A DNA stretch of 64,000 nucleotides from Edaphochlamys debaryana. Its lineage: Eukaryota > Chlorophyta > Chlorophyceae > Chlamydomonadales. The stretch lies in the NCBI GenBank assembly GCA_016858145.1, contig JAEHOE010000004.1, positions 1,302,001-1,366,000 of the forward strand, written 5' to 3'. The translations under genes and the position numbers were made by a program. The notes below the pieces were generated by a model. That model had not been told where the DNA came from. It saw only the letters and a list, made by a program, of their open reading frames with translations, and searched no databases. Below, one piece after another: positions 42,191-53,398 of this stretch; position 1 is the stretch's first letter, and every line of letters starts with the position of its first letter.

Positions 42191-44682
42191 TCAGCCCCTG
42201 GCCCGGCCCTTCCCGGCCCCCGTGCCCGTGCCCCTCCGGGTGGTGTAGGCAGTGACCAGGGCGACCATGAGGTCGGGCGCCTCGGTCGCCAGGCGCCGCA
42301 GGCCCGAGGGGGCGCGGTCCACGACCTGGGTTGGGGGGGTGGATTGGGGGAGGAGCGAGGGGACGGGGACATCGGGTGCCAGCCGGGTCGGCTATGACCG
42401 ACACTGTGTCGCTGGCTAGGCCCGGGTGGGCGGTCGTGGACCCTGGGCCTGGCGTCGGAAGCGCGGGTTCTCGGCACGGCAACGCCCGTCAGATTACCGT
42501 ACCTCCTCGTGGTGGGCGAGGTACCAGGCCTTGAGCTGCGTCAGCAGGGGGGCGAACGCGTGCCCGCAGCGCTCCGCCCACAGCAGGGAGTCCACCACGC
42601 TCTCCACCTCCACCCCCGACAGCACCACCGCCTGGGCGTCCGAGCACAGCTCCGGAAGCAGCAGGCGGTCCGCCAGCTCGGCCACGGCCGGGGCCAGGGC
42701 GGCCGGGATGTCCACGGCGCCGGTGTAGAGCCAGCGCAGCACGAGCGCGAAGGCATCCGGGTCTGCGTCCGGTAGGCTCAGCTCCGCCGCGGCCCCGTCC
42801 GCGAAGCCGCCCTCCAGCCGCTGTTGGAAGTAGTCGCTACGGGCGATCAGGATGGCCCGGTGCACGGGGAAGCGCCGGTCGCCCACCACGAGGGTGAGGT
42901 CCGCGGTGCCGTCCGGCTGCCGGTCCAGCAGCGCGCCCATGTCGGCGTGCAGCGTGCGGCGCGGCTTGCCTCCTGCCCCCGCGCGGCCCTCCCCGCCCGC
43001 CCCGTCTTCGCTGCTGCAGCCGAGGCCGTCGCCGCCCCGGCCGCCCGGGCCGCCCGCGCCCCTTCCGCTGCCGCCCACGCCGCGCGGCGGCTTGAGGCCG
43101 AGGTCGAGCACCAGCATGTGGTCCCGCCCACACAGCGCCAGGTAGCCGCTGGGCAGCACCCCCGGTCGGCACAGGAGGCCCTCCAGCCCCGAGGCGATCT
43201 GTGGGCGGTGCATGTTGGGCAAGAAGCCGCGGTGATAAGCAAGACGGGATTGATGCCAGGTGCCAGTGCAGTGCAGTGCAGTGGGGAACCGCCGTACAGC
43301 GTCGACCGCAAGCCCCTGGCCTCTGCGGCCTAGGTCCAGGCCCTGCCCCTGCCTGGCGCCCTGTCCCCCGCCCCTGCCCCCGCTGCTACGGCCACGCCCC
43401 CGCCCCTGCCCCCGCTGCCCCTGCCCCTGCCCCGGATGGCCGAGGGGCCGGGTGACCGCACGCACCGTGGTGACGTGTCCATCTGGGTCGATCCGCCGCA
43501 GCGCCGAGGCGCTCTGCCAGTTGTCCACCTCAGCTGCGTAGATGCAACCGTCGCCGTCCAGCGCGATGCCGTACACGTCACCTAGCAGCGCTGCCGTACC
43601 GTGCCCGTCCACGCTGCCACCCACGCCCTCCCGCCCCGCCAGCAGCTCCGGCTCCGCCGCCCCCGCGCGGGCGTCACCAGCGCCCAAGCGGTATCGGTAG
43701 ATGGCTGTCGCAGTGGCATAGATGAGGCTGGGAGCATCCCCGCGGCCCCGGCCGTCCTCGTACAGGAGGCCCCAGATCTGGGCTGGCGCCTCCAAGGGAA
43801 GCGTGGTTACCGCCACTGCCTCCGCTTCTGACGCCGAGCCCTGTCCCTGTGCCCATGGGTATGACCCTGGCGGCTGAGATGTGCTGCTCGCCCTGGAGCT
43901 TGTGCCCGGTACGGTGGCGGAGGTCGAGGAGGAGGCGGAGGAGGGTGCGGCTAACGAGGGTGGCAGCTGCAACTGGCGGATGCGCGTATCGTCAGCGACG
44001 TAGATGCAGCCGCGCCCGTCGGAGGCTAGGAAGCAAGGGCAGTGGAAGCGGGCGGACGGCCCGGGGCCATCCGCTTGCCGAGTCTCGTGTCGGTGGGGAC
44101 CTGGGGACCGCTGGCCGGCAATGTGGACGACTGCGTTCGCATCGCCGCGGGCCAGCGGCGTGTTTGCGTCGCTGACACTGACGATCCGAACAATCTGTGG
44201 CGGAGCGAGGGGAAATTGGTAACATACAGGCAGGGGCTAGGGGGAGGCGAGCTGGGGGATGCTCGGCAGGGAGGGGTGGGCGTGCGTGCGCAACATCCCA
44301 TTCGGGCGTGACGCGTCACGTTTCACCGCGACGCATCAAGCCCGAGCCTGCTTACCGAGCGCACGTTGACCGCGAAGATGCTGTCGCTGAAAGCGTCGTA
44401 GATAGGACCGGTGATGCCCCCGCGCGCTCTCGACAAGCCACTCGGCAGCTGTCCAGACAGTCGTCTGAGTGGCGGTGGCTCGCCTTCTCTCGGTGTTGCT
44501 TCGATAAGCGTTAGCGGCGGCCCCGTTTCAAGGGGGCCGCGCGCCTCCGCACCGAAGATGGGCCGGAGCTCGCCGCAGAGGTTTGCAACGAGGGCCTCGA
44601 CACCCTGAGGCGCATCGCCCGCGCGCGACACCACTCCGCTTGCGCTGGGGATGGGCACGCTCGCCTTGAGAATGTATGTCAT
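42191..44682 (-). CDS. BTB/POZ protein with NHL-like repeats, paralogue C
   Basis: Three exons (44356-44682, 42503-44194, 42191-42325) join in phase to 717 residues, the longest copy. Exon 1 combines the parts that are exons 1 and 2 in the other paralogues (GPIYDAFSDSIFAVNVRS). NHL-like repeats include GRGCIYVADDTRIRQL, LLAGREGVGG with YGIALDGDGCIYAAEV and LRRIDPDGHVTTV. A Gly/Gln/Arg-rich low-complexity run and an odd Trp/His-containing stretch interrupt the propeller; part could be an unspliced intron. BTB and BACK segments follow (DLTLVVGDRRFPVHRAIL, LRWLYTGAVDIPAAL), then a separate last exon ending in a Gly/Lys/Arg tail instead of KRRR. It is the most diverged member outside BTB. Confidence 0.75.
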
Positions 44683-45101
44683 CAGCGTTCGCTACATCAG
44701 GGGCTTTCCGGAGGTCAAAGTAATGTGTAGGGAAGCTCCAAAATGCGAGGAGCTACTGAAGGTACAGCGGGGCGACCAATTCCAGGCCGCACGGCAACAC
44801 TCCGACACGTACGCCACGCCCAGTCGCACCTCCCACGCCACGCTCATCTCACGACTCGGGCAAACCCGTCATACCCCTGACACCAGAAGACATTGGTGAT
44901 TAGCGCCATGCGTCCTGACAAGCGTACGAAAGCTCCATTCACCAGTCGGGGTCGCCTCAACAACCTCATTTCCTGCGCATCCTCTCGCCTGTCCATCCTG
45001 CGCAAAGCATTCCCCTTCCGAAGCCTGCTCACACCATCCTTGCTTGCTCTACTCGCCCCCTCTTCCCCTTTCCCGGTTCCCCTTGACCCCCACCCCCGCC
45101 T
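44683..45101. other. short intergenic region between BTB gene C and GDPD-like gene
   Basis: Upstream of gene C and downstream of the minus gene ending at 45102. I see no feature apart from a pyrimidine-rich plus strand after 45040. Confidence 0.4.
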
Positions 45102-48100
45102 CTACTGCTGCCGCCTCCGCAACCGGAGCCGCCTTCTCCCCTCAGCCCCCTGTCCTTCCCCTACGCCCTCCCCCTTGGCTTCCCCTTTCCCTGCTGCTGT
45201 CGGGCAGCCCCCCGCCGCCTCGGAGATGCGGCTGCTCAGACCCAGCGGATCGTTCGACACGACCAGGCCCCCACCCGCCCGCGCCACACGCAGGGCTTGA
45301 TCCACGTCATCAACCGTCCATGCGACCAAAGGCAGTCCAGAGGCGCCCAACTGCGTGGGGAAAGATGTTGGGTTGAGAGGGGTTGTGTTGGGCAGTTACG
45401 ACATCACAGGGTGAGGATGGAGGGCGCGATTCGCCTGGTATCCGAAGGAAGCGTGAGTTGTACAGAAAGGCCAAGGCCCACGGGAGTCCGTTACGCGGGG
45501 AGCCAGCCAGGTGATACATAGGTCCCCGCCCTGGCCCCGTGGTGTTTGCTCCTGGCTGGGTTGCGGGCTGCGGCTGTATCGGTCCTCTGCACAGCCCCGT
45601 CCCGCCTCCCGAGCAGCCCACCTGCGCCAGTGCCGCATCCGAATGCTTCACAGACGGGCCGAGCATGTCGTACGTGGAGGGATCCGTGGGATCCAGCGAT
45701 GCGGAGAGGTTATGCGTGGTGCCGTTTGGCAGGCGGCTGAGGGCCAAGGGGACAAAGGGAAGTCGGTCAGGCCTTTCACACCCCGCCCAGTCACGCGATG
45801 GGCCTGCGCCCTCGCGCCTTCGCCTAGCTCTGATCCGTCTCCACAGCACCCGTGCAGGGCTGCCGCTTTCCTCCACACGACATTCCAGCAGCCCCAGCAA
45901 GATCCCATGCCACTGTAGGACCTATCCACACCCAAACCCTGCTCACTTCCGGCAGCCCCACCCAGCCCTTCCGTGGCTCATCCCGCTATTGTCGTCTTCC
46001 CCAGAGGCCCCCTCTACCGCCCACCCACCCACCCATCAGGTTCCGCGCCGTCGCCCATGCCCTACAACCACGTCCCCTCGCCCCACCCCCAGCTCTTGCC
46101 GCCCTCAACCCACCCACCCGGCCGCTCCCTCCCCCCTGCCCCTCACCTCACGTCCGGCAGACCCAGCACCTTGAGCGTCTGGGCCCCGCTGGCCCCCAGG
46201 AAGCCCAGCGCCTCGCCCGTGGCGGGGGGGGACCCGGGGCTGCGCGGCATCAGCCACAGCGCCACGCGGTGCTCAATGCCCAGAGAGCGGCTCTCGTTGA
46301 CAATCTGGCGGGGGGCGGGGGTGATCTTTGACGAGTTAAAGGCTGGATAGCCCAGAGGTTGGTATGGGATGGGATAAGCATACTGGCGGGATGAATGTGT
46401 GAAGGGCTACTCGTGCAAGCCAGGAAGGCGTAGGCGCCGCCCTGGAGCGCGACGAGGTGGAATGGAACATGTGTGGAGGGAGTCGGGTGAGGGGGCGTAG
46501 TCTGGGGGGGAGCCCCAGACATGGGCGGCGGAAGGTGGGGGTGCGCATGTGGGGATGCGCATGTGGGGATGCACCGCGCCCGGCTGCCTTGGGCGCCACC
46601 TTCTGTGTACTGTGGTGGTTGCTGGCTGCCGGGGCCAGGCCGCGCCCTTGGTGATGAAAGTCTGCGCCCCTTGCCACTGCCACCAGCCTAAAACCCTAAA
46701 ACCCTAAGCTGGTCCCGGATGACTAAACCCGCAGGCGCGAGGGCTCCACCGGGCGCCCCAGGGCCCCGTCCGGCAGGCCCCCAATCAGTGCCATGTGCCG
46801 CGGGCCTTCTTCGAGCCACAGGCGAACCGCCTTTGGCACAGGCGAGGGGCTGCAGGCGCAGCTTAGCGGCCGGGCCGAACAGCAGGGTCCCTGAGTGCGG
46901 TCTCACCGACCTTGCTCCACACTGTGCTCCACTCGAGCTTTGACGAACGCAGCGTTATGCTGAGTGCATTGCCCAATGCGAGGACATGGCATACAACCCT
47001 GTTAGTGCCCTCGCTCCGTGGCGCGCACCTGCCGTACGTTGGCTACCGTCATGGCGCCCTCCTTAAGCTCTATGAACAGGATGGGGCCGTACGGCGCCGG
47101 GTGTACGGCAGCTGCAGCTGCCGTACCGGCGCCGCCGCCGGTCGTCGCGGCGTCAGCACCGGTGGTGGACTCGCCACGCAGCTTCTCCTCCAGCCGGCGG
47201 CGCCCGCCGCCGCCTGCCGCGTCCCCGGCCTTGCCCCCGCCGCCGGCCGTCAGCCCTGCTACCGTGTCGGCCGCCGCGGCGGCCCCGGCGGCGGCTGTGG
47301 CACCCGACTGGGTGGCTACCGCCGATGGACCCTGCTCCGCCCCCGCCGAACCGGTTGCTGCGCCAGCAGTGGTGTTTCCGCCGGACTGCTCGCCCCCCGT
47401 CGCCCCCTCCTGCGCCTGCGCCTTGCCGGCCTCCGCCCCCGTCGCCGCCCGCCCCGCCGCTCCGTCGCCGGGGCCACCCGCGGCCGCCGCCGTCGTCCTC
47501 GTCGCTCCCTCGGCACCCGTTTCTGGGTCTCCCGCCGCCTCTCCACTCGCCGAACCCTCCGCCGCCGCGCCCCCGCCTCGCTGGTGATCCACCACCTTTG
47601 CAAACGCCTTTAGCACGTCCCCAAGAGGGGGGTGTCGCTGCGTGAGGCCAGCGGCCACATAGTCGGCCCAAGGCACGGACTCGACGCCCTGGCCAGGCGG
47701 CAACACCTTGCCACCCGCCTTGAGCTGGGAGACGATGTGGGTCGGGTAGCCAACCACCAACTGCCCGTCGAGTGTCGTGACTACGTCCAGATCGTAGCAG
47801 AGGATCCCGGAAGATGCGAGCAGGCCGATCCGGTCAACCAGGGATGACTCGTCGCCGCCGGGGTCGTTCGGACTCAGCGAGCCGCGGTGGGAGCAGACCT
47901 GTTGTGGGGAAGGCGCGGAGAGGGTGATAGGACACTGTGGGTGTGTGCAGAGTTGTGGGAGGGGAGGTGGGAGGGAAGGGGGGAGCGGTAGGGGGCTAGG
48001 GGCCTGGAGGCTGGCGAGGAAGGGACTGGCGCCGCAAGCTCAAGCGAGAAGGGGGCCTGGCACGACGAACGTGTTTTGCTGTGGGGCCTCAGGACACCCA

Positions 48101-48731
48101 GCAGATGCTGGGTCCAAGGGCAGGGCTGCATTGTGAGGCCCTGGTACCAGTGGAGCCGGTGGGGGGGACCACAGGCTGCGTTGCCCGCAGGGTGCCAAGT
48201 CCGCAGCTGGCCGTCCAGGCCACCGGGGTGTTGCTGTCGGAGCCCCTCCCCAGAGGGTTGCTACCGAGTTAAATCGGTCGCATCGCGCTCAACTCGTGTC
48301 GGTCGCACCTGCAGCTTCGTCAGGTCGCAGGGGTCGGCAGCTTCGCTTCCATCCCGCGACTTCGCCTCCTGGTCCGCGCCGTCTGTACTGACGTGCGTGA
48401 TTTCCACGCTGCTTGCGTCTGAGTCCGCAGCACGAGCTGCCAGGGCCAGCTGTTCCTCGATAGAAGGGCCACCCTTCCGGCGGGAAGGGTCGTGCCCCGA
48501 GTCGAAATAGAGCAGAGTGAGCACTAGTAGGGCTAGTACACCACCCAGGGCCAGCTGCTGTAGGCGCTGCTGGGTGGCGTTTTGCCGATGCCGCGCTGCG
48601 GGGACACCACCGTGCTGGACTCGCGGAATACCTTGACCCCAGAACTGAAATCCGCGAAGGACACGTAGGATAGAGTGGTCAGCGGTGGTGAAGAAGGCTG
48701 CCAACGATCCCCGCCAAGTGGTACCGGTCAT
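45102..48731 (-). CDS. glycerophosphodiester phosphodiesterase-like membrane protein
   Basis: Seven exons (48309-48731, 47029-47898, 46907-46959, 46729-46849, 46147-46304, 45622-45736, 45102-45350) join in phase to 662 residues. One membrane segment (LALGGVLALLVLTLLYF, about 60-76) follows a basic N terminus. The GDPD TIM-barrel begins at VCSHRGSLSPN (about 142), with YDLDVVTTLDGQLVVGYP, PPLGDVLKAF, ILFIELKEGAMTV, VALWLMPRS, AQTLKVLGLPDV and LPLVAWTVDDVDQALRVA. These enzymes split glycerophosphodiesters into glycerol-3-phosphate and alcohol. The first catalytic His (HRG) is present, but the HD motif after the acidic pair reads GYPTH, so activity is uncertain. An Ala/Gly/Thr-rich insert of about 150 residues splits the barrel. 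Exons 3 and 4 are the least certain; they were chosen by phase. Confidence 0.7.
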
Positions 48732-49856
48732 TGTGTTTCGGTGGCGTTTATGTGCTCCTATGTTGGCCTTTCACATGCTTGGCTAGTGAATGTATGATTC
48801 CAGTGGGCAGTATGGGGGTGCACGCGTGCTGGCTGGTCGGGACTGTGTGTGCAGTGCGTGCGGGGGTGCACTCGGCCTGTATGCTTGCCGTGCAAGGTAC
48901 GGCAATCACATTAGGCCTCACTGGCCGCTTGAACTTTCAAGGAAAAGTATGCCCGCAACTCTGCTGTAGTGCTATGCGGTACCCTGCCTGGCTCTTCTAA
49001 GCCCCTCAGGCCTGCAGGCCGCAGGTGACACAGACCACCTCGTCGGCCCTCGTAGGGTCTACACTCGACAGTCCTCTGCCCTGCCCTGGCTAATCCTGGC
49101 CACGGCGTTCTGGGCCCCCTCCTCCTTAAGTGCAACCACCGTAGACTTCTCCTCGGGCTCAGCCCTCGAATCCACTCTTGATGTGGGCGCCCCTTGCCCC
49201 AGCTGAGCTCGGGCTTTGCCCCTCCAGCACACTGCCCGCAGTGGCGCAAACTTCGTATCGTCACAGCCGTCGTGGCAGCCCAACACAGCGGGCGTACAAC
49301 AGGCAAGCACAACCGGCAAGGAACTGCCGCCGCACGGACAGCGGACCCACGCTCCTCCTCCCTGGCACGTCTGCTTGAAGCCTTCCTCCTCCTCCGGCGC
49401 ATCACCCGTCCTAGCCCGGCCGCCCTCACTACGCAGCCGAAGAGGGCTTGGGCAAAGGGGCCGTGCGCGTGGCCCACTTAGTGCCCTGCCATATACAGGG
49501 CTGCCCTTTGTAATAGGCTGTGGCACCTCGCGCTTGGCGCTGGCGATGCATGCGTGCGTGCGCACGTGCCTCCCATCATACCCGAGCCTCAGTACCATGC
49601 CGACCAGAGCAACAGTCCGGGCAGACCACAAGAGTCCCACACGCTCCGTAGGCCACAACCTACCCTGCATGCAAACACGATCATGGCACAGACACTTGCC
49701 CCAAAGCTCCCACGCACTTCCCCCTCGCACTTCGCTCATAACCCTTGAGCACCCCGCCACACAGCCCCGCTATGCTCCGTTACAGTGGAGCGTAAAGACC
49801 ATATGATGAAACCCTGGAGCCGTATGGGAAAAAGGCGGTGCGACGGCCTGGATAGC
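48732..49856. other. intergenic region between GDPD-like gene and BTB gene D
   Basis: No gene is seen. It holds the promoter of the GDPD-like gene and the 3' UTR of gene D. Confidence 0.4.
49780..49784 (-). terminator. polyadenylation signal TGTAA of BTB gene D
   Basis: Minus-strand TGTAA 73 bp downstream of the gene D stop codon, in the range expected for green-algal genes. Confidence 0.45.
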
Positions 49857-51956
49857 TCAAGACATGCGGCGGCGCTTGCCGGCTCGGCCCAGGAGGTCCG
49901 CCATCAGCCCAGCCGCGAGCTTGGGGTTGCGGGCGCTCAGCTGCTCCAGGCTCTCCGGGGCCGTCGCCACGACCTCCTCGCCGTGCTCCGCACACCAGGC
50001 CTTTAGCTGGGAGAGCAGCCGAGCGAAGGAGCCGCCCAGGCGCTCGGCCCACAGCAGACAGCCCACCACCGTCTCGGCCGACACCCCCGACAGCACCACC
50101 GCCTGGGCGTCCGAGCACAGCTCCGGAAGCAGCAGACGGTCCGCCAGCTCGGCCACGGCCGGGGCCAGCGGGGGCGGGATGTCCACGGCGCCGGTGTAGA
50201 GCCAGCGCAGCACGAGCGCGAAGGCATCCGGGTCTGCGTCCGGTAGGCTCAGCTCCGCCGCGGCCCCGTCCGCGAAGCCGCCCTCCAGCCGCTGCCGGAA
50301 GTAGGGGCTGCGGGCGCCGAGGATGGCCCGGTGCACGGGGAAGCGGCGGTCGCCCACCACGAGGGTGAGGTCTGCGGTGCCGTCCGGCTGCCGGTCCAGC
50401 AGCGCGCCCATGGCAGACGACAATGACGCGCAGGGGCCCCTCCCAGCAAGAACACCGCTCCTAGGTGCGCTTTGGGGCGATGCCTTGAGGCCCAAGTCCA
50501 GGAAGCGGAGGAGGCCGCCACGGGTGTGGCATAGCGCCAGGAAGCCATTAGGCAAGATGGCCGGATATCCGTACGACCCATGCAGATCCGGGGCGAGGGA
50601 TATGACCGTACCGTTCGGGTCCACTCGCCGGATTGTGGTGATTTCCTCGGTTGCCGTGATCGCCGGCTCCGCTGCCGCCTCCTGCCCGCCTGCCCCCGCC
50701 TGCCGCTGCCCTGGCATGGGTCCCTGCCTTTCTTCCACGACGTCCCTCAGGAGGTTATCCGTCACGATAACTGCCCCGTCAAAGTCTATCGTGAGACCGG
50801 AGATATCGAAGAAACGCGCCTCGCCGCCCCCCCCATCGGCTTGCCCAGGCTCGCCGGGATCCCCCGCCAGCAGCTCCGGTGCAGCGGCGGCGCCTGCATC
50901 GCCGCTCCTGCTCATGATCTCCGCGCCATCCTCTCCCAGTGGTAGGCGGTAGAGCGCAGCACGCGTGGCGAAGGCCAGGGAGCCGTTGGGACCGCCGCAG
51001 GGGTCGAAGGCCAGGCCACAGATGGTGCTGGGAGCGCGCATGCGCAGCATGCTAACCCGCACGCTCTGGCCTGGCGTGTTGGCTGCAGCAACAGCGCTGC
51101 CGCTACTGCTGGTGCTGGCGCCACCACAGGCAGCTGCAGTAGAGGCGGCAGTAGCAGCACCTGCTGAGCCGCCGTTGCTGCGTTGCGGCAGCGGGGATGC
51201 TCGCCACGCCGCCGGCAGCTGCAGGCGGGCGATGCGGACGCTGGCCGTCGCACAGTACAGAGATCCTGCGCAAGCACAGCCGAACACGACAACGGGTGAG
51301 AAGCATAGCTCTCCGACAGCCCGGGCTGAGCGCTCGCTTCACCCGTCACACGGCTGGACCGGCCGTGCTCACCCTTGCCGTCAGAGCATAGGAACGCCGG
51401 CGCCGTCAGTCGCGCGTCGCCGGCCTGCCCCTCCACCTGCCCACACTCCTCGGCGTGGCCCGCAATCGGGAGCACCATGTCGCCCGTGAGCCTTAGCACC
51501 GCGTTCTGTGCCAGCAGTAACACCGACTGGGTGTAAGCATCCCACACGGGACAGCTGTGCGGGACCTGTGGGGCGGCGGCAAGAGGTTTTGGTAATCACG
51601 CCGACCCCAACTAACCCCTCAGGACTGCGCAAGCGCCGCAACGACTTACCCATCCCGGCTAAAATGCCTCGAACACCTAGCCTGTCAAGACTCACCTCGC
51701 AGGGATGGCCCGGAGGAGCAACTTCCGGGACGGCGACCATGCGCGGGGGGGCATACCGCTTCCGCCCGCGCTCATACAGCTCCAGCTCGGGCCCGATGCG
51801 CAAGCAGCCGTATGACGTTGATCCCATCAGAATATGGCCCTTGCCGTCGCGTGTGAGCACAAGAGTCGTGGCACCATCCTCGCAAACACCACACGGTCGC
51901 GAAACCAGGCCCGTCGGCCTCCCTGTAATGCTCAATGAGCTCTTTAAAGTAGTCAT
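49857..51956 (-). CDS. BTB/POZ protein with NHL-like repeats, paralogue D (intact)
   Basis: Three exons (51696-51956, 51373-51565, 49857-51265) join in phase to 620 residues. Exon 1 starts MTTLKSSLSITGRPTGLVSRP, matching the N termini of A and E (G-V/L-x-x-RP). NHL-like repeats: MVLPIAGHAEECG with LTAPAFLCSDGKG, LLAGDPGEPG with ARFFDISGLTIDFDGAVIVTDN, and RRVDPNGTVISL. A Gly/Ser/Thr-rich insert of about 40 residues precedes the second repeat. BTB and BACK follow and end ESLEQLSARNPKLAAGLMADLL with a KRRRMS tail. Where A and C have an intron before the last 40 residues, D reads through. BTB DNA is nearly identical to E. It probably acts as a cullin-3 adaptor, inferred from the family only. Confidence 0.82.
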
Positions 51957-53398
51957 AGGCCATGTACAGCAGTTGTCAGCGTGTCGGGAGGAATTGCCGC
52001 CCATCCAGGTCGTCGCTGTTCTACCGGTATCGGACAGCCTGGGTAGCCACAACTACCATCACGCATAGAGAGAGGGTTTTCGCTGTGTTCTAGCTGTATG
52101 GAGGTGTCAGACACGCCGCCTGCAACCGCATCACCGCGTCCCGAAGTCCCGATGCCCATGCCCCTCGCCCCTGCCCAGCCCCTGCCGGCCCTGCGCCCCC
52201 ATGCCCCTCGCTGTAAGAGCGCCCCCTCGCTTATAACTACACTGTTGCCACGGACACCCGTGATCCTCAACTAGAGACTCCTCGCTGCGCCCCTCAGGCT
52301 GCACCTTGCAGCTCGCCAAACCAGAGCTAGACCCTGCGCCGGAGCCGTTTGCCTGGACCGTCCTGGACGCGCTGGCAGTAACCGGCGGCCTGGGCCCAGC
52401 AAAAGCGCCAGCAATGCCGGTTACTCGGCCATGCTGCAATGCCGTGGCCGTGCTCAGCTGCATGACCTCATCCTGGCGCCAGGATGCTCGAGGTTGAACC
52501 TCAACACTGTCTACAACTTCCACGCTGTGACCCTTGTGACCCTGGCCTCGCTCCCGACGCTCCCAATCAGCACACATGCAAACCAGGTCACCGAGCTTCA
52601 GTCCCTTGTTCGTCGTCACGGCCGAACCTGCAGCCCTCAGCACCATCCAGCCCCCGTAACTTGGCCCCGTGGTCAAGTCGTGCAGAAAGTTCCGCCCCCC
52701 AGTCCTCGGTGTTTACAATGAAGGACCCCCCTGGGGTCACAGCGCTGAACGCTGGGGCCAAGCGACCCACCTCACGGGCTTGCCCGCTGCAAGCCAAAAC
52801 GCAAGTCCCTGTCATAACTTGCACTGACCTCACTCAGGTCCCACCTTAGTCCTTGGCACGCAATGACCATGCTCAGCTTGTATCGATGGCCCCTCCTCGG
52901 CCGCGCCTCCTACCAGTAACCGTTCACCGTTCATCATGTGCTCACACTGTTGGCCGTACACCTCTCGATCCTGGCTCTCCCGGCCCCACGTCCACTCCCA
53001 CTCTGCGGCTCCCTCCCGTTTGCGGCCCCCTCCCTCCCTCCCGTTTGCGGCCCCCTCCCTCCCTCCCGTTTGCGGCCCCCCAGGGCCTCCGTGCAGCCTT
53101 GAGCCGTCATTCGTCTTTGCTCATTCTTCTGTACCAGCGCCAGCCGGCCCAGCCCCAGCCGGCTCAGCCCTAAAACGGCAGTCGACTTCCCGGCAGGTTA
53201 GTCTTTGGCTGCAATATGCGGCCCTTCGCCACCTCGCCGGATTGTCCTCAAGGTCGAATACCCCAGCACGGCACCCTCATCCACCCTAACCCACTTGCCC
53301 CTATGCCTTCGCTTCATGCCTTCGAACCATGCGTCAAGTAGCCGCGTGACAAGCCCTTCCCGCCCGCGCCAGCCCAGCATTGGCCCACCCGCGGCACC
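51957..53398. other. intergenic region between BTB genes D and E
   Basis: No coding exon is supported. It should carry the promoter of D and the 3' UTR of E; a minus-strand TGTAA at 52713-52717 could serve E. Confidence 0.4.
53006..53092. repeat. 24-bp tandem repeat (CTCCCGTTTGCGGCCCCCTCCCTC)
   Basis: Three almost perfect units follow one another, the last running into GGCCCCCCAGGG. It lies about 300 bp downstream of the gene E stop. Confidence 0.85.

Noticed and set aside
42837..43311. Other-frame proteins over BTB gene C (Arg/Pro-rich)
   Set aside because: They are shadows of the BTB coding frame, as shown by the conserved BTB residues in the chosen frame.
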